NCBI GenBank assembly: GCA_030762175.1 | Contig: CM060831.1 | Location: 1,939,001 to 2,003,000, forward strand | Length of the DNA stretch: 64,000 nt | Origin: Metallyticus violacea | Taxonomy: Eukaryota; Arthropoda; Insecta; Mantodea; Metallyticidae | Reading direction: 5' to 3' | Shown here: positions 1-11,439 of the stretch, in pieces | How positions within the stretch are numbered: the first letter of the stretch is position 1 | Layout of the letters: every line of letters starts with the position of its first letter | Program-made: the position numbers and the translations under genes | The notes under the pieces: model-generated | Database searches by the model: none | Seen by the model: the letters and a program-made list of their open reading frames with translations, nothing else | Told to the model about the DNA's origin: nothing

Positions 1-225
1 GTGAAACGGCTGACAAATTTTGCTCAGAGGCCTCTTCTTTCAGGCTTGAGGTTCTTTATTGTGCCGTAAATGTACGACATGGCACCCTCGGCTTTACTTT
101 CCTTCCAAAGGAAGCCATACTTAGGATTTTTACGTCCGAAAAAATCCATCGATCCTGGCTGGGTTTGAAACACGATCTTGGGTTTACATGGTAAGTATGG
201 TTACCACTACACCACCAGAACCGAC
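1..225 (-). repeat. SINE-A copy 1 (cut by window edge)
   Basis: tRNA-derived SINE, here called SINE-A, in reverse orientation. Read on the minus strand it starts GTCGGTTCTGGTGGTG (A-box-like), followed by a B-box-like GGTTTCAAACCC region, then the common body with AAGTATGGCTTCC and CTCAAGCCTGAAAGAAGAGG. The 3' tail lies outside the window. The tRNA-like head suggests RNA polymerase III transcription. Confidence 0.85.
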
Positions 226-394
226 GTTTCAATGATAACATAATAATCTGTGAACTAGGCATGCTTTCACAATTATTCATATGATGATGTCAAGAGGTCA
301 GTTTCTGATAGATGCCCCACATACTGACACCTGAGTAGAAAGCATATCATCAGAAATTGAGTTTAGTACAATTTGGACCTCTGGAGACTTTTTC

Positions 395-892
395 AAGCAA
401 TGTTACAGGAAATGAAACACGGGTTCATCACTATAACCCAAAAACCAAACAAGAGAGCTCCCCACCCCCAAGTAATTTCATGTGCACTCATCAAATAGAA
501 AAAACATGGGAATTATTTTTTGCAACAGTGAGGGTGTTCTACTGTTGGAATTCATGCCAAAAAAAAGTCCATCATCACTGGAGAAACCTATGCTTCTACA
601 CTGAAGTAGTTATATGAGGCTATCAAGGAGAAATGGTGCAGAAAACTGACAGTGCGCATGTTGCTGCTTCACAATAATGCACCTTGTCACAAATCCCAAA
701 AACAAGAGTTGCTATTAAAGCTTGTGAGTACTTGAAGCTTAAACAAACACTGGCTCCTAATGATTATTTTCTCTTTTGAAATTGAAGAAATTCCTTCAAG
801 TTCCAACGATTGAGAATGTAGTCAGTAAGTTGGAGGAACAAGATATATCCTTAAATTTCAAAGAAATTTAATCACTGGAAGCAAATAGATTA
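395..892 (+). pseudogene. mariner transposase fragment, C-terminal half
   Basis: Broken frames read as a mariner (DD34D type) transposase: VHHYNPKTKQ near 425, NAPCHKSQ with the second catalytic aspartate region near 680, AIKACEYLKL near 720 and NDYFLF near 755. It has stops and shifts and is dead. It is cut near its C-terminus by the element at 893-2391; the sequence resumes at about 2392-2440. Confidence 0.7.
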
Positions 893-2391
893 TGGAGGGT
901 TCTCCCAGTTAAGCTCGGATGATTCTGAATCGCTCTCCCACTCCTTCTAGCAAGACTTGCTTACTGTGATATTGTATCAGTTCATCAGTATGTGCATCGG
1001 TTCTGGTGGTGCAATGGTACCATACTTGCCACCAAAACCCAGGATCACAGGTTCAATCCCGGCCAGGATTGATGGATTTTTTTGGGTGTAAAAAAAAGTA
1101 TGGCTTCCTTCTGAAGGGAAGTAAAGCTGTGGGTCCCTTGTCATATATTTGCAGCACATAAAAGAACCTCAAGCCTGATGACTTGAATTGAATGGAACGC
1201 TGATGACCTGTGATGGTAAAGAGCATTCATAAATTAAAAAAAAAAAGTATGTGCCTGCAGTCTAATGCAAATATTACTCCATAATGGTTTCAAAACTTCC
1301 TCATTTGTATCAGGAGTACATTGTTGGACTTTACAACACCAGTGATAGCCTTTTGAGGATAGTAAAAATGTGTAAAGAGAAAGGTCTTACCATAAGTCAG
1401 TGGAGTGTGGGAAGTATAACACAGCTGCACAAAAATGGATTTCCATATGTAGTCCAATCTTGGAGAGAAAGAAAAAGAAAAAAAGGAAAGAAGGGGGTGA
1501 AAGGAAAAAGGTGCAACCAGCATATGACCTACAGAGCTAGTAGCTACAGTGAGAATAGCAGGACACAAGAGAACCCTCGGACACAAAGAAGCATTGCCAG
1601 CAGCATTGGGAAATCTAAAGGATCATTTATACAATAATCCCCCAAAATTTCGATGGCATAAAGCGTGCAGTCTTGAAAAAACAGCACATCAGAGGACATT
1701 TCACCAATGTATGAAAACCATCTGGCAAGTGAAATGTGATCATTGGTGGCTTCTTTGGATGAAGCATGATTTATCACAAACAACTCCCATGCCATTTACT
1801 ACCATCAAGTGGGCCAAAAGGGATGCTTCAACTTCATTCTGGAAACAAGGAAGAGTTTTCCAAGCGGTTCATAGTGGTTGCAGGTTACTGCACTTGCAGC
1901 AAATATAACATCCTTACAGTTGCCAAAAATGTAAAAACTAATGCAGCCTACCACCAAAACAATGTCATGGACCCAATTTTTGATTAAAATACTTCCTGGT
2001 TGTGTGACAGAGATGCCCCAAATGTTTGGATCCACAAGGATAAAGTATCCAGCCACACTTCTTGATCATCCCAGGATACTACTACCAGAAAGCTGTCAAA
2101 ACAGCTGTCAACATGATACCACTTAAAAGGAAGCTTATAAAGTCACTAGATGCCTCACCAATGGATTTTTGCGGATTTGGTTTGCTCAAACAGCACCTTG
2201 CTTCTCAACTTCCCACCATAATTGAGGTCTCTGGAAAGTCTGCCAGGAGGAGTGAGCTATCATCTCCCTTCCTGTTCTACTACAATAGAGGAGCTATAAT
2301 TCTAGGTCGTGTACATCAAATTGAATACAATTAGTGATGGAGAAAGAAAATGTATGTAAAAACATTCAAGCTTAACAGGGGCAACCCTCCG
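893..2391 (+). mobile_element. Tc1/mariner-superfamily element (SPMDF type), copy 1
   Basis: Terminal inverted repeats of about 22 bp: GGAGGGTTCTCCCAGTTAAG at the left, the reverse of GGGGCAACCCTCC at the right. A TA flanks the left end; the right one is mutated. Inside are pieces of a transposase in three frames: an N-terminal helix-turn-helix region from 1284, DEAWIYHKQ near 1760, VVAGYCTCSKYNI near 1880 and DASPMDFCGFGLLK near 2150. The last matches the Tc1/mariner subgroup with an aspartate as third catalytic residue. It carries a SINE at 996-1245. Confidence 0.8.
996..1245 (+). repeat. SINE-A copy 2, inside the DDxD element
   Basis: SINE-A with tRNA-like head (TTCTGGTGGTGCAATGG and GGTTCAATCC), body and A-rich tail. 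TSD AGTATGTGC at 987-995 and 1246-1254. It inserted into the transposon at 893-2391, so it is the youngest of three nested layers. Confidence 0.9.
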
Positions 2392-2441
2392 CACATGTGT
2401 GGAAGTGAAAAACAATGAGGTAAGTTTCATTTTCATACTCA

Positions 2442-3233
2442 AGTAAACAATTTATTGAATGCCCCTGATTTATGCTCGATCTCAGTGTAGGTAATAGTTA
2501 TATTATCAATTTCTAAGGCTGCTCAACCCTTACATAGTACATAATATATAAATGCTTACATTTCAGTTCCCCAAATGATTTACAGACAATCACAACTGAT
2601 TGGGAAACATCTTGTTGAATTAACTTTAAAAATGTTGAGCAACCAAACAAGGAAACATTTTTTTTAATCTGCAAACAGTGTTCTCTTAAAAAATGATGAC
2701 GCTTATATTGTAATAAGAAACAAGGTGCTGACCAAGTTTCAAGTTTTCCACATAGTACTGGATGACAAATAACAAGTTTACACATATTATGATGCTGTCA
2801 ATACACTGAAGTTATGTCTCATTGGTTATGCGACCAAAAGAGAGGAAGAAGATAGTTCTGTTAGCTAGGATGAATTTGGGTTTGACCTCAGGTATAACTT
2901 CCATTTTCTCTAAACTTTTTATCTTACCAAAATAGAAAGTAAGTTTCATTACTAGAAAAAACTGATTAAAATTAGACATAATTTCATACAACTAGCAAAA
3001 ATTCAAAAACATTTTTTTTTTGTTTTCTTTTAATACTGTATGTTTCATTTTTTTTACAATTTTCATTCAACATATTTGAAAAAATATGTATTTATCAGAA
3101 TTTGTGGACTTTCATTACCAATGAAATGCTCTGTATTTCTTGTAGACCACACAATAGTAGGCCTCTCTGGTTAAGTGATAATCAGTTTTTAAAAACATAA
3201 AATAAATTATATATTTAAAGAAGTCTGTATTAG
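2442..3233. other. No gene recognised
   Basis: AT-rich sequence. A 90-codon open frame on the minus strand (2513-2785) has no recognisable motif and is probably chance or old transposon sequence. Confidence 0.5.
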
Positions 3234-3273
3234 ATGACACATACTTCACTAACTGATTAATTTGTTAGAACAT

Positions 3274-3302
3274 ATTTCAAGAGCATTCACTCTCATCTTC
3301 AG
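3274..3302 (-). ncRNA. Hammerhead-like core at PLE end
   Basis: Minus strand CTGAAGA, then U, stem II GAGAGT/GCTCTT with loop GAAT, then GAAAT. Upstream GTC lies nine bases before CTGAAGA. Same arrangement as in the other PLE ends of this window. Confidence 0.45.
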
Positions 3303-3397
3303 CTAGGAATCGACTAATGCTGGCACTTGATGATTTTACTTCTGGTGGCTCCAGTATACAGTAAAACATGAAGTTCCTAACGCGATGTTTATTTATT

Positions 3398-3548
3398 GTC
3401 AATTAGCTGGTGAGTTGATTCAATATTCTTATGCTCCACTTACCATTGTATTACACAGGATATGTTTCACAGGCCCTTGCCTGCATCATCAGCTGTGAGT
3501 GAACTGAGTGGAGTATAAGAGTATTAAATCAATTCACAAGCTAATTAA
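3398..3548 (-). repeat. Short hairpin PLE-end element nested in PLE
   Basis: About 150-bp palindrome: arms around AATTAGCTGGTGAGTTGAT and its imperfect reverse near 3520-3545, with a PLE 3' end at the apex. It interrupts the PLE at 3234-4920. I see no clear TSD. Confidence 0.5.
3464..3492 (-). ncRNA. Hammerhead-like core with perfect stem II
   Basis: Minus strand CTGATGA, U, GCAGGC, loop AAGG, GCCTGT, then GAAAC. Stem II has six pairs (one G-U). This stem sequence differs completely from the neighbouring copies while pairing is kept. Stems I and III are not clear in cis. Confidence 0.5.
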
Positions 3549-3756
3549 GAATATATTGATTATTCACTGTATTAGTTCGACACAATTAATAATTTAATGT
3601 GATGCTTGTTCTTTAAAATGAAAATCTTTTCACAAATTGCTAATTCCCTGAGACTGTTGCAATGTCATGAGTGTACATCCAAAAATAATCTGTAACTGCC
3701 GATTTATCCACCTGTTTATATCTTACATTTCTAAAGTGTTCTTTCACCCTTGTCTC

Positions 3757-4037
3757 TGTCGGTCCTGGTGGTATAGTGGTTACATCCCGGATAGGACAGA
3801 TGGATTTTTTTTGGGCGTAAAAATACTAAGTATGGCTTCCTTCGGAAGGGAAGTAAAGTCGTGGGTACTGTGTTGTACATTTACGGCATGATAAAGAACC
3901 TCAAGCCTGAAAAAAGAGGCATCTGAGCAAAATTTGTCGGCCATTTCACGCCCTGAGTTAAATGGGATGCTGATGACCTGAGATGTTAAACAGCATCTGT
4001 AAATAAACCTAATTAAAAAAAAAAATAAAAACCACCA
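3757..4037 (+). repeat. SINE-A copy 3
   Basis: Starts TGTCGGTCCTGGTGGTAT, has a deletion between A and B boxes, then the usual body and A-rich tail. TSD CCTTGTCTC at 3748-3756 and 4038-4046. It lies inside the PLE at 3234-4920. Confidence 0.9.
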
Positions 4038-4920
4038 CCTTGTCTCCAAATTTCTTATTGTTCTGCCTATATATATATGTGTGATTACAATCCAAACAAT
4101 GTGATATACTTCTGCCTTTTTGCTGGATGGAATAACATCTTTTATGGTACTGCTCAAAAGGTTTCTGATGTGCCGCCAACACAATATAATATTTTTTAAA
4201 ACTTAAATCCTTCTTTATCGTGGAGATAGTGATGGTGTTTTTAATATCTTTAAGTCTTTTAAAATGTCTGATCTTCTTATCTACTGTTGAATCTACTGTT
4301 GAGGGCAATCTTGATGATGTATTGGTATTAAATTATGTTCTTCCTTGCTGAGTGGGAAGCTTACTAATCTAAGAGCAAGGCTGTTTATAATGGCATGTTT
4401 GTGTGGTTTAGGGTTGAAACTATTATTCTTTATGTGATTATCTGTATGTTTGGGTTTCCTATACATACCAAATGAAATTATGTTGTTTCTCCTTTAGGTT
4501 TTCACATTCAAAAAGGCAAACAACCATCCTCTTCCATTTCCATAGTGAGCTTAATACTTTGATCTTGCAGATTTAGCAATTTAAGGCATCCTCTGTTTTT
4601 TCAGTACTATTGCAAATATGTCATCCACATAACGAAACCATGATTTAAAGATAAATGGAAATGCCTTGGGACATTCAACCAAACTGTTGAAAGCTACAAT
4701 AATCCCGGGGAATTAGCAATTGGAAAAATTTTCATTTTAAAGAATAAACACCATGTTATGAATTTTGACACCCCACCAATGAACTTCCTGTTTTGCTATA
4801 TATTGGAGCTGCCAGATGTCACATCATCACCTCCCAACATTAGTTGGTCCCCAACTGAATATGAAAGCGAATGCTCTAGAAACATGTTCTGATAAATTAA
4901 TTAGTGAAATATAGTGTCAC

Positions 4921-6149
4921 ATAATATCAACCTCTTTATGTATATAATCAATCAACTTCACTGTTTTGAACTTCTATTAAGTTTACATAAAATAAATTAA
5001 TGTTTGATAATCTAGAAAGTATATAACAATTTATAAAATGCAACATTTATATTTTTGTAATACAATAGTTTTGTTTTATACATTAATTACTAATATTTTT
5101 TCTTCCAAGCCATTAAATAATTAAAAATAAAAATGTTTATTTACAAATTTTACAAATTGAAAGTTATTTCAATACATTATTTTCAAATCTTTACACCATT
5201 TTGTAAGCATGAAGCTCTATCATATCACTTCAATCTGTGATTACAACTCTAATTTAGGTAACTATATATTTAATTTTAAAATGTTGTGTATAACAAATCT
5301 TGTGGATTCCCTGAGGCTTTTAAGTAATAACTGACTCAGAGCAACTCTTGGAGATTTGAAGCTTTGATGCTTACAACAAAATAACAATCAAACAATTCCA
5401 GTGCCAACTTAACAATGGTTAACTCTTCGTTCCCAGTTCTTTAAATGCTATTGTTAAGGAGTACGTGCAGCATCAGAGGAATGCTGTTTTTAGCACAGCT
5501 ATACTGTTATTTGTCAAGGTTAGTGCAGTAAAATACATATTTACCTACATATTACACCCCTCCTGACTTTTCAGAAGACAATGGAAAGCAATAACAATCT
5601 GTAGTGGCTAGTGTTTGAAAGTGTCACTATCAGTGAGAAAAATGTTGGCTGAGATAATAAAAGAAATGGCTACTTCAATGACACTAGTAGTCATATAAAA
5701 GTTGCAATTAAGTACTTTTTTATTTTGTAAATAAATTTATAAAATATGCAGTTATACCAAAATATTTTCATTTTAATGCTTATTGGTTCAAATGTCAGTA
5801 TTTAAACATCACTGAACCACACAGCAGTTTCAGTGATGTTTATGAGGTTAAAATAGAAAATTATTTTGTAAATAAATATATTGATATAAAAAGTTATTAT
5901 TATGAGGGTAAATGATTTAATAAGTTACAAATTACTACATGTCTGAATGAGGCACCTGAGGCTATTGCCACATCAGTTGCTGATATTCGACATGAGACAA
6001 TCAATGTTTACATTATCAGTTGCAAGTTGATGGTACCTCTTTGAATGCGTAACCCTTGAGTAGCAGTCCATTGTGTGATTTCTGTGGGAAAAAGGTATTG
6101 AATTAAAGAATATTTTTAAAGAAATGCTTGAGAAATACATGTTATGTCA
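4921..6149. other. No gene recognised
   Basis: AT-rich, no open frame of note, no repeat that I recognise. Confidence 0.5.
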
Positions 6150-6713
6150 AATTGGGTCCAGAAGTTATCTGAAGAGCAGGTAAGTATTAAAGATGAACAC
6201 TATTTTGGCCAGTCAACTGGAATTGCCACAAAAGGGTTAGGTTTTCACAAAGTCTGTGCATGATGGATGCTGCCCATGCTGACATCACAACACAAAATGC
6301 AAAGAATGGGGTCTGGCCTACTGAATGTTAATAACCACTATCATGATCTCCTGGAATTCTACTGCTGATGATACAGGGACTGGGGTCTGAAGCAATAAAG
6401 GTGGAAATTTTGTACTTTGTTTAATTACTTAGAATTTAGATAAACAGTTAGTATAAAATCAATATTTATGGCACTATTAAAAAATTTTGTAATTGTCAGG
6501 GGTTACACATAGTCTAGGCCAGATAGGTGGAAACCCCTTTGTAGTTTGTATTTTTCTTAACACTACCATGATGGACAAAGTTGCTAGCCTTAACTGTCAC
6601 AAATGATGAGTCTTGGGTTCACCATTACCAGTCCGAGACAAAGTTTGTGACAAACATCCTACACCGCTTGCAAAAAAATAAATAAATAAACAAATAAATA
6701 ATAATAATAATAA

Positions 6714-6756
<43 letters not shown>

Positions 6757-7170
6757 AGTGAAACCATTTGCCAAAAAGTGATGCTCACAGTCTGTTGGGA
6801 TCATAAAGGCATACTGTCCACTGTTCCAACCTCAAGGACAACTGGACAACTGTTTATGCCAACTGCTAAATATAAGTGTAACATTCCCAGGAAACTTTAT
6901 ATAGCAAACTTGTATCCTCAGACTCCCAACAAGGCTAGGAAATTTCAAATGGGAAGTCCTCAAGCATCCTCCACGTAACCCAGACCTTGCCTCAAGTAAC
7001 TTCCATTTGTTCAGCTTTCTTTAACATCATCTTTAAGTTAACATTTTCCTGATGAAGCTAGAGAAAGGGAAGTCATTGCCCATTTCCAAAAGCAGCCCAA
7101 AGAATTTTATGCTGCTGGATTTCAGGGGCTGGTGAAATGACGAGACAAGTGGCTCAATGTACAGGGAGAT
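6150..7170 (+). pseudogene. Degraded mariner transposase
   Basis: Scattered frames match a mariner transposase in order: LGFHKVCA and QHKMQRMGSGLL (about 6230-6330), VTNDESWVHHYQSETK (about 6590-6650, first catalytic D), VMLTVCWDHKGI (about 6775) and KEFYAAGFQGLVK...WLNVQGDYV at the C-terminus (about 7095-7170). A simple repeat splits it at 6673-6755 and unrelated sequence lies at about 6395-6580. Confidence 0.7.
6673..6755. repeat. (AAAT)n/(AAT)n/(ATT)n microsatellite
   Basis: AAAT units pass into AAT units and then ATT units, giving an inverted-repeat microsatellite that could form a hairpin. Confidence 0.95.
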
Positions 7171-7233
7171 TATGTTGTAATTTCAAATTAGTATCCTTAT
7201 TATCATTTTGTAACTTACCCTCATATATATAAC

Positions 7234-7525
7234 GTCGGTCCTGGTGGTGTAGTGGTTGCCATACTTGCCTCCTAATTCCAAGATCGTGTCAGAACCCGGT
7301 CAGGACCGATGGATTATTTCGGGCATAAAAATCCTAAGTATGGCTTCCTTTGGAAGGGAAGTAAAGCCGTGGGTCCTGTGTCGTACATTTACGGCACGAA
7401 AAAGAACCTCAAGCCTGAAAGAGAGGCCTCTGAGCAAAATTTGTCAGCCGTTTCACGTCCTGAATTGAATGGGACGCTGATGACCTGAGATGTCAAAGAG
7501 CGTCCATAAAAAAATAAAAGAAAAA
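7234..7525 (+). repeat. SINE-A copy 4
   Basis: Full-length copy: GTCGGTCCTGGTGGTGTAGT head (A box), B-box region somewhat mutated, body and A-rich tail. TSD close to CTCATATATAAC (left about 7220-7233, right 7526-7537). Confidence 0.92.
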
Positions 7526-7537
7526 CTCATATATAAC

Positions 7538-7932
7538 TATGAATCTTAGTTTAAGATAATAAACATTTAGCAATGCTTGCTGTAATTAAATAACATCAGT
7601 ATCCAGCCTGTGATTCACTGAAGACCATAGCACATAATGCCATAAATATTTAATGATAGCTAAACTTTTACTTTAATCAAAAAAATACTTTGACATATCT
7701 GTGGTTCCTACCCTCATGGAAAAATCTTAAGGAGCTTACCCCATCACAGGATAAGAATGCTAATCAATGAAGAACTGTGGTCAGGTAGCTACCAAGTCTA
7801 AGAAGAAGTTCATAACTCAAAGAGGCATATCCCTATGCCTATGATGTAGGGCCAGCCAGAGCATGGTTCAAGTACCAAATGTATTCTCTCATTGTCCTCC
7901 TTCCTTCATCCATTCTCTCCCATATTAGTTCA
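7538..7932. other. No gene recognised
   Basis: No clear gene or repeat between the two SINEs. Confidence 0.5.
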
Positions 7933-7942
7933 TCATTAATGC

Positions 7943-8224
7943 GACTGCCATGGATGGCCAAGGTCGTTAAGGCATGGCATCATGAGCAGGAGGTCTGGGG
8001 TTCGAATCCCGCCAGGACTGCCCACCTTGATTGAGGTTTTTTCCAGGTTTTCCTCAGTCCTCATAAATAGCAAATGCCGGGCAGGTACCCTAAACTTAGG
8101 GCTGGAACGATTCCTTCCTTAAAAATAAATCCTTTCCCAATATATAATTTAATCTCATGTATTATCAATGTCCATCGCCTGTGGTGCCTCTGTAGCAAAA
8201 ACGGCGTTAAACACCATTCATTCT
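7943..8224 (+). repeat. SINE-B copy 1
   Basis: Second tRNA-derived SINE family. Head TGGCCAAGGTCGTTAAGG (A-box side) and GGGGTTCGAATCCCGCC (B box), then a body with GAGGTTTTTTCCAGGTTTTC and GGAACGATTCCTTCC, ending in ATTC-rich sequence. TSD TCATTAATGC at 7933-7942 and 8225-8234. Confidence 0.92.
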
Positions 8225-8234
8225 TCATTAATGC

Positions 8235-8934
8235 AATTGTAATAAGAGTCTCTAATTTGTATGCCTTCTTTATTAAATCATATATGCACATTCTCCATGG
8301 TCAAACTGACTACAATTTTGCACAAAAGTCTTTTGATCTTGATTAAATTGTTGGTAATTAATTAATTATATGAGGATAATTATAAACTTTCTCTCAATGA
8401 TCCACAGATTACAGCTGTATTTCCAAACCATCTTCACTCAGTAAAGGACTATAGTAGAGATTGTTCTTTGATACAGTGCAGACTATGCATGTTGTAAAAA
8501 AGGCAGATAATACTGTAGAGGACTCTGCAACAGTCTGTTTACCAGTGGGCCACTGAGTTCAAATGAGACTGTGCAACTTGGATAGTCTACCAACGTACTG
8601 GAGACTGCTGAAAAAGAGCAAGACATAGTACTGGAGGTGCCCCAAATAAAGTTTTTTTTTTAATGTTATTTAATGCCTGTTTTTACTACTGAGGCACCTC
8701 AGGTGGTTCAACTAAAGGTGTCAGAAATTGCTGAAGATATAGTCATTTCACATTTTGATGCAAGAATCTATAATGCATTATTTTCATAGCATTATTTTGT
8801 ACAGTGTTCATATTTGAGGCAATGGTGCATATGTAGATACAATTCTTATTTTATAGAAAAAAACAATATAAATTACTACTAGTTCTTCATATGATGTTGG
8901 TTGCTTTTCTTCAATTGAAAACAATGACAATTAT
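8235..8934. other. No gene recognised; short SINE-B scrap
   Basis: A piece of about 50 bp near 8650-8700 matches the 3' end of SINE-B in reverse. The rest is not recognised. Confidence 0.5.
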
Positions 8935-8953
8935 TCTCTCTCTCTCTCTCTCT

Positions 8954-8988
<35 letters not shown>
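8935..8988. repeat. (TC)n(AC)n microsatellite
   Basis: About ten TC units followed directly by about sixteen AC units. Confidence 0.97.
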
Positions 8989-8989
<1 letters not shown>

Positions 8990-9174
8990 TATATAAATTA
9001 ACACTAATAATAAATGTAGATAAAGATAAAACACTGAGAAAGAGTCACACTTGAAACTGCTATATTTCGAACTACTGCGAGTTCTTCAATGGCAAGAAGC
9101 TAGCTACTTTTATTATTAGTGTTAATTTGTTACATTGTTAATAGTGTTTGTTTATTTTTATTTTTCATTAATAT

Positions 9175-9206
9175 TATATATATATATATACATACACACA
9201 CACACA
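9175..9206. repeat. (TA)n(CA)n microsatellite
   Basis: Short TA run followed by CA run. Confidence 0.9.
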
Positions 9207-9257
9207 TAATTGCTTGGTTTTTACAAAGGTAAAGTCAAATGTCTTTAACACGCAGCA

Positions 9258-9540
9258 CCGCCACGGGTGGCTGAGGTCGTTAAGTCTCGGACTCGTGAGC
9301 GGGAGGTCTGGGTTCGAATACCGCCAGGACCATCCTTCCTGACTGAGGTTTTTTCCAGGTTTTCCTCGGTCCTCATAAATGGCAAATGCCGGGGAAGTAC
9401 CCTAAACTTAGGCCTGGAACGATTCCTTCCATAAAATCCTTTCCCAATATATCATTTCATCTCATGTATCATCAGTGTCCATCGCCTGTCGTGCCTCTGT
9501 AGCAAAAACGGGCGTTAAACACTATTCATTCATTCATTCA
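9258..9540 (+). repeat. SINE-B copy 2
   Basis: Full copy, 283 bp, with A box (GGTGGCTGAGGTCGTTAAG), B box (GGGTTCGAATACC), body and a (CATT)n tail. Perfect TSD TTAACACGCAGCA at 9245-9257 and 9541-9553 indicates recent insertion. Confidence 0.95.
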
Positions 9541-9839
9541 TTAACACGCAGCATTAGTCTCAGTTATTCCACCATGAAAAATAATTTCTTAGTTTCCCTA
9601 ACATAAGATTGTCAAAGTAAACAGTGTGTGAATATATATTCTTAAAGCATAGACAGTAAAGTAAACCATACAAGGTATTTGTTGACTTACAAAAAGCATA
9701 CCTATTGATTAAGGGAGTAAGTGATCATATGGTGAATATTCTTTAAGCATTATACAAGAGATACTTTTTATGCAAAAGTAGATGAAGGAATGGTAACAAG
9801 AGAAATAAAATAAAAGAAGGGGTTACTGTAAGGGTGTGA

Positions 9840-10500
9840 GATATACACAGTATTTAATTTGTTCATTGATGATATTTTAACAGAGATAGGAAAGAGTAAT
9901 GATTTGTTTCCATTTATTAATGATGTTACAATCCCTGGGTTATTAACTGCAAATGAATTTGATTTAGGATCCATCTCAATATTGCAGCATATAGATAAAT
10001 ATTATAATGAGTGGAGCTTGAAGATAAATCAGGAGAAAACTCAAATTGAAATCTTCAAGAAAGTGGCAAAATTGTGTAAGTGTGGAAATGGAGGAAAGAA
10101 GATAAAGAATATAAGATAGTAGGGATTGTATTTATTTAGGAGTGAAAGTCAATGGGAATGGTAACTGGGAAAAGCAGAAGAAATTACCTTGGCAAAAACG
10201 AAAGAAGCAACAGTAAATATAAAATAGTTACAAAAAGTATATAATATGGTAGTTGAGGCCAAAATGTTGTATGGAATTGAAATATAGGGACTGGACAGAG
10301 GATGGGAAACTGTGTAAGTTGTGCGAGAAATTTTAGAGCTACCAACTGCAACAGCAAAGAAATCTGCACAAATTGAAATGGGAAGGGTGACAAGGAAAGG
10401 TGTGATTATGGAGAGAGTTCTCACATATTGGCTTAGAATCCTAAGAAAGAAACTAGTAAATATGAAATTAAAAAGCAATATGAAAGAATATCAGGAAAAT
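9840..10500 (+). pseudogene. Non-LTR retrotransposon, RT C-terminal part
   Basis: Frames read FIDDIL (in place of the FADD/YADD box), ISILQHIDKYYNEWSLKINQ and EKTQIEIFKK, then YLGVKVNGNGNW and MERVLTYWLRIL in other frames. This order is that of a LINE RT thumb and C-terminal region. Several frameshifts; inactive. Confidence 0.65.
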
Positions 10501-10549
10501 TAAATACAGATTTTCAGAAAATATCTTCAAGCAAACAAATTACAAAAGT

Positions 10550-11400
10550 AGTTTTGAATAGCAGGAATTTTCACAGTGAAATATCATAAGTGATTTTCTC
10601 ATAAATATCTTAATAAAGCCTTGAATAAGAAACAGATAATTTTTACCAAAGCAGATGGATGGAATAAAATAGTATTAATAGATGAAGAGGATTACATTAA
10701 CAGAATGGAAGGCCTTCTAAAAAATAAGGAATACTTTGAAATTAAAGAAATCCATCAAAAGAGAGCATTAAGGAAGTCAATGTTACATCTTAATGCACAG
10801 CTCCATCTATTTCTTCTTTGGACAATGATGTGAACAATAGCCACTTTTATAAAATTTCAATAATTTATCTCTAGGAATACTGGGAAATAAAACATTAACG
10901 TTCAAAGTCAAGAAATTCACTTACAACCCAAAAGCAAATAACAAAGCTCCTTATAGAATATAACATCACATTGCCTCCAAATATATTAAAATAATATCAA
11001 AAAGATGCAGTGCCAAATTACAAGAAAGTCAGCATTTATCAACTTAATTGTGAGCATTACAAAAAGAGAGAGAGGGAGTGGGAGAGAGAGAGAAACTTGG
11101 AAATCCACACTAAAGAATATTTCAGAAATTTTAAACACTAACAAATTGAAAAATCGGCTGTTGCAGCATATTTCCAGGCCAAAAATCATGACTTTAAAAA
11201 GAAACCTAAATTATTAAGAGCAGCCAAAATGGAGTACAGTTGTCAACTTGGGAAAAAATTATTGTTAAAAAAACAAAAAATTAGTTCATGAATTTCATTG
11301 GATTTTAAGCAAATTCATTTTAACGTCACCACAGGACAACAGTTGCTCTCCAGCTGATGAGAGCAAGTGCTCTTAAAACATGTTCTGTATTTTAAATGAG
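10550..11400 (+). mobile_element. PLE with internal RT deletion
   Basis: Starts with the recurrent end motif TTTTCACAGTGAAATAT, then the PLE N-terminal block QIIFTKADGWNKIVLIDEED (10640-10690). The RT core is missing. From about 11100 the GIY-YIG C-terminal part follows (RNLEI, IEKSAVAAYF). It ends with CTGATGAGAGCAAGTGCTCT, a shortened form of the hammerhead-like core. Confidence 0.75.
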
Positions 11401-11439
11401 TTATATGAGGTATAATGCAGACTGCTATGATCAAATTAT

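Larger units (their letters stand above)
3234..4920. mobile_element. Fold-back PLE remnant
   Basis: Ends are inverted repeats of about 60 bp (CACTAACTGATTAATTTG at left, reverse of AAATTAATTAGTGAAATA at right). The left part reads on the minus strand as a PLE 3' half: THIYIGRTIRNLETR (GIY-YIG region, about 4040-4110) and an RT region with the LPFLD-like block near 4500-4560. From about 4690 the strand flips and the C-terminal part reads on plus. It carries a SINE (3757-4037) and a small hairpin (about 3398-3548). Many stops; inactive. Confidence 0.7.

Noticed and set aside
2513..2785. 90-codon minus ORF
   Set aside because: No motif, no splice sites or neighbours to support it; length is expected by chance in this amount of sequence.
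3274..3302. Calling the PLE-end motifs confirmed hammerhead ribozymes
   Set aside because: Only the CTGANGA / stem II / GAAAC part is supported. A proper stem I and stem III could not be drawn by eye, so they are reported as hammerhead-like.
7234..7310. tRNA-like A and B boxes in SINE heads (also 7943, 9258, 12534, 36006)
   Set aside because: They belong to SINEs with bodies, tails and TSDs; no cloverleaf with paired acceptor stem, so not tRNA genes.
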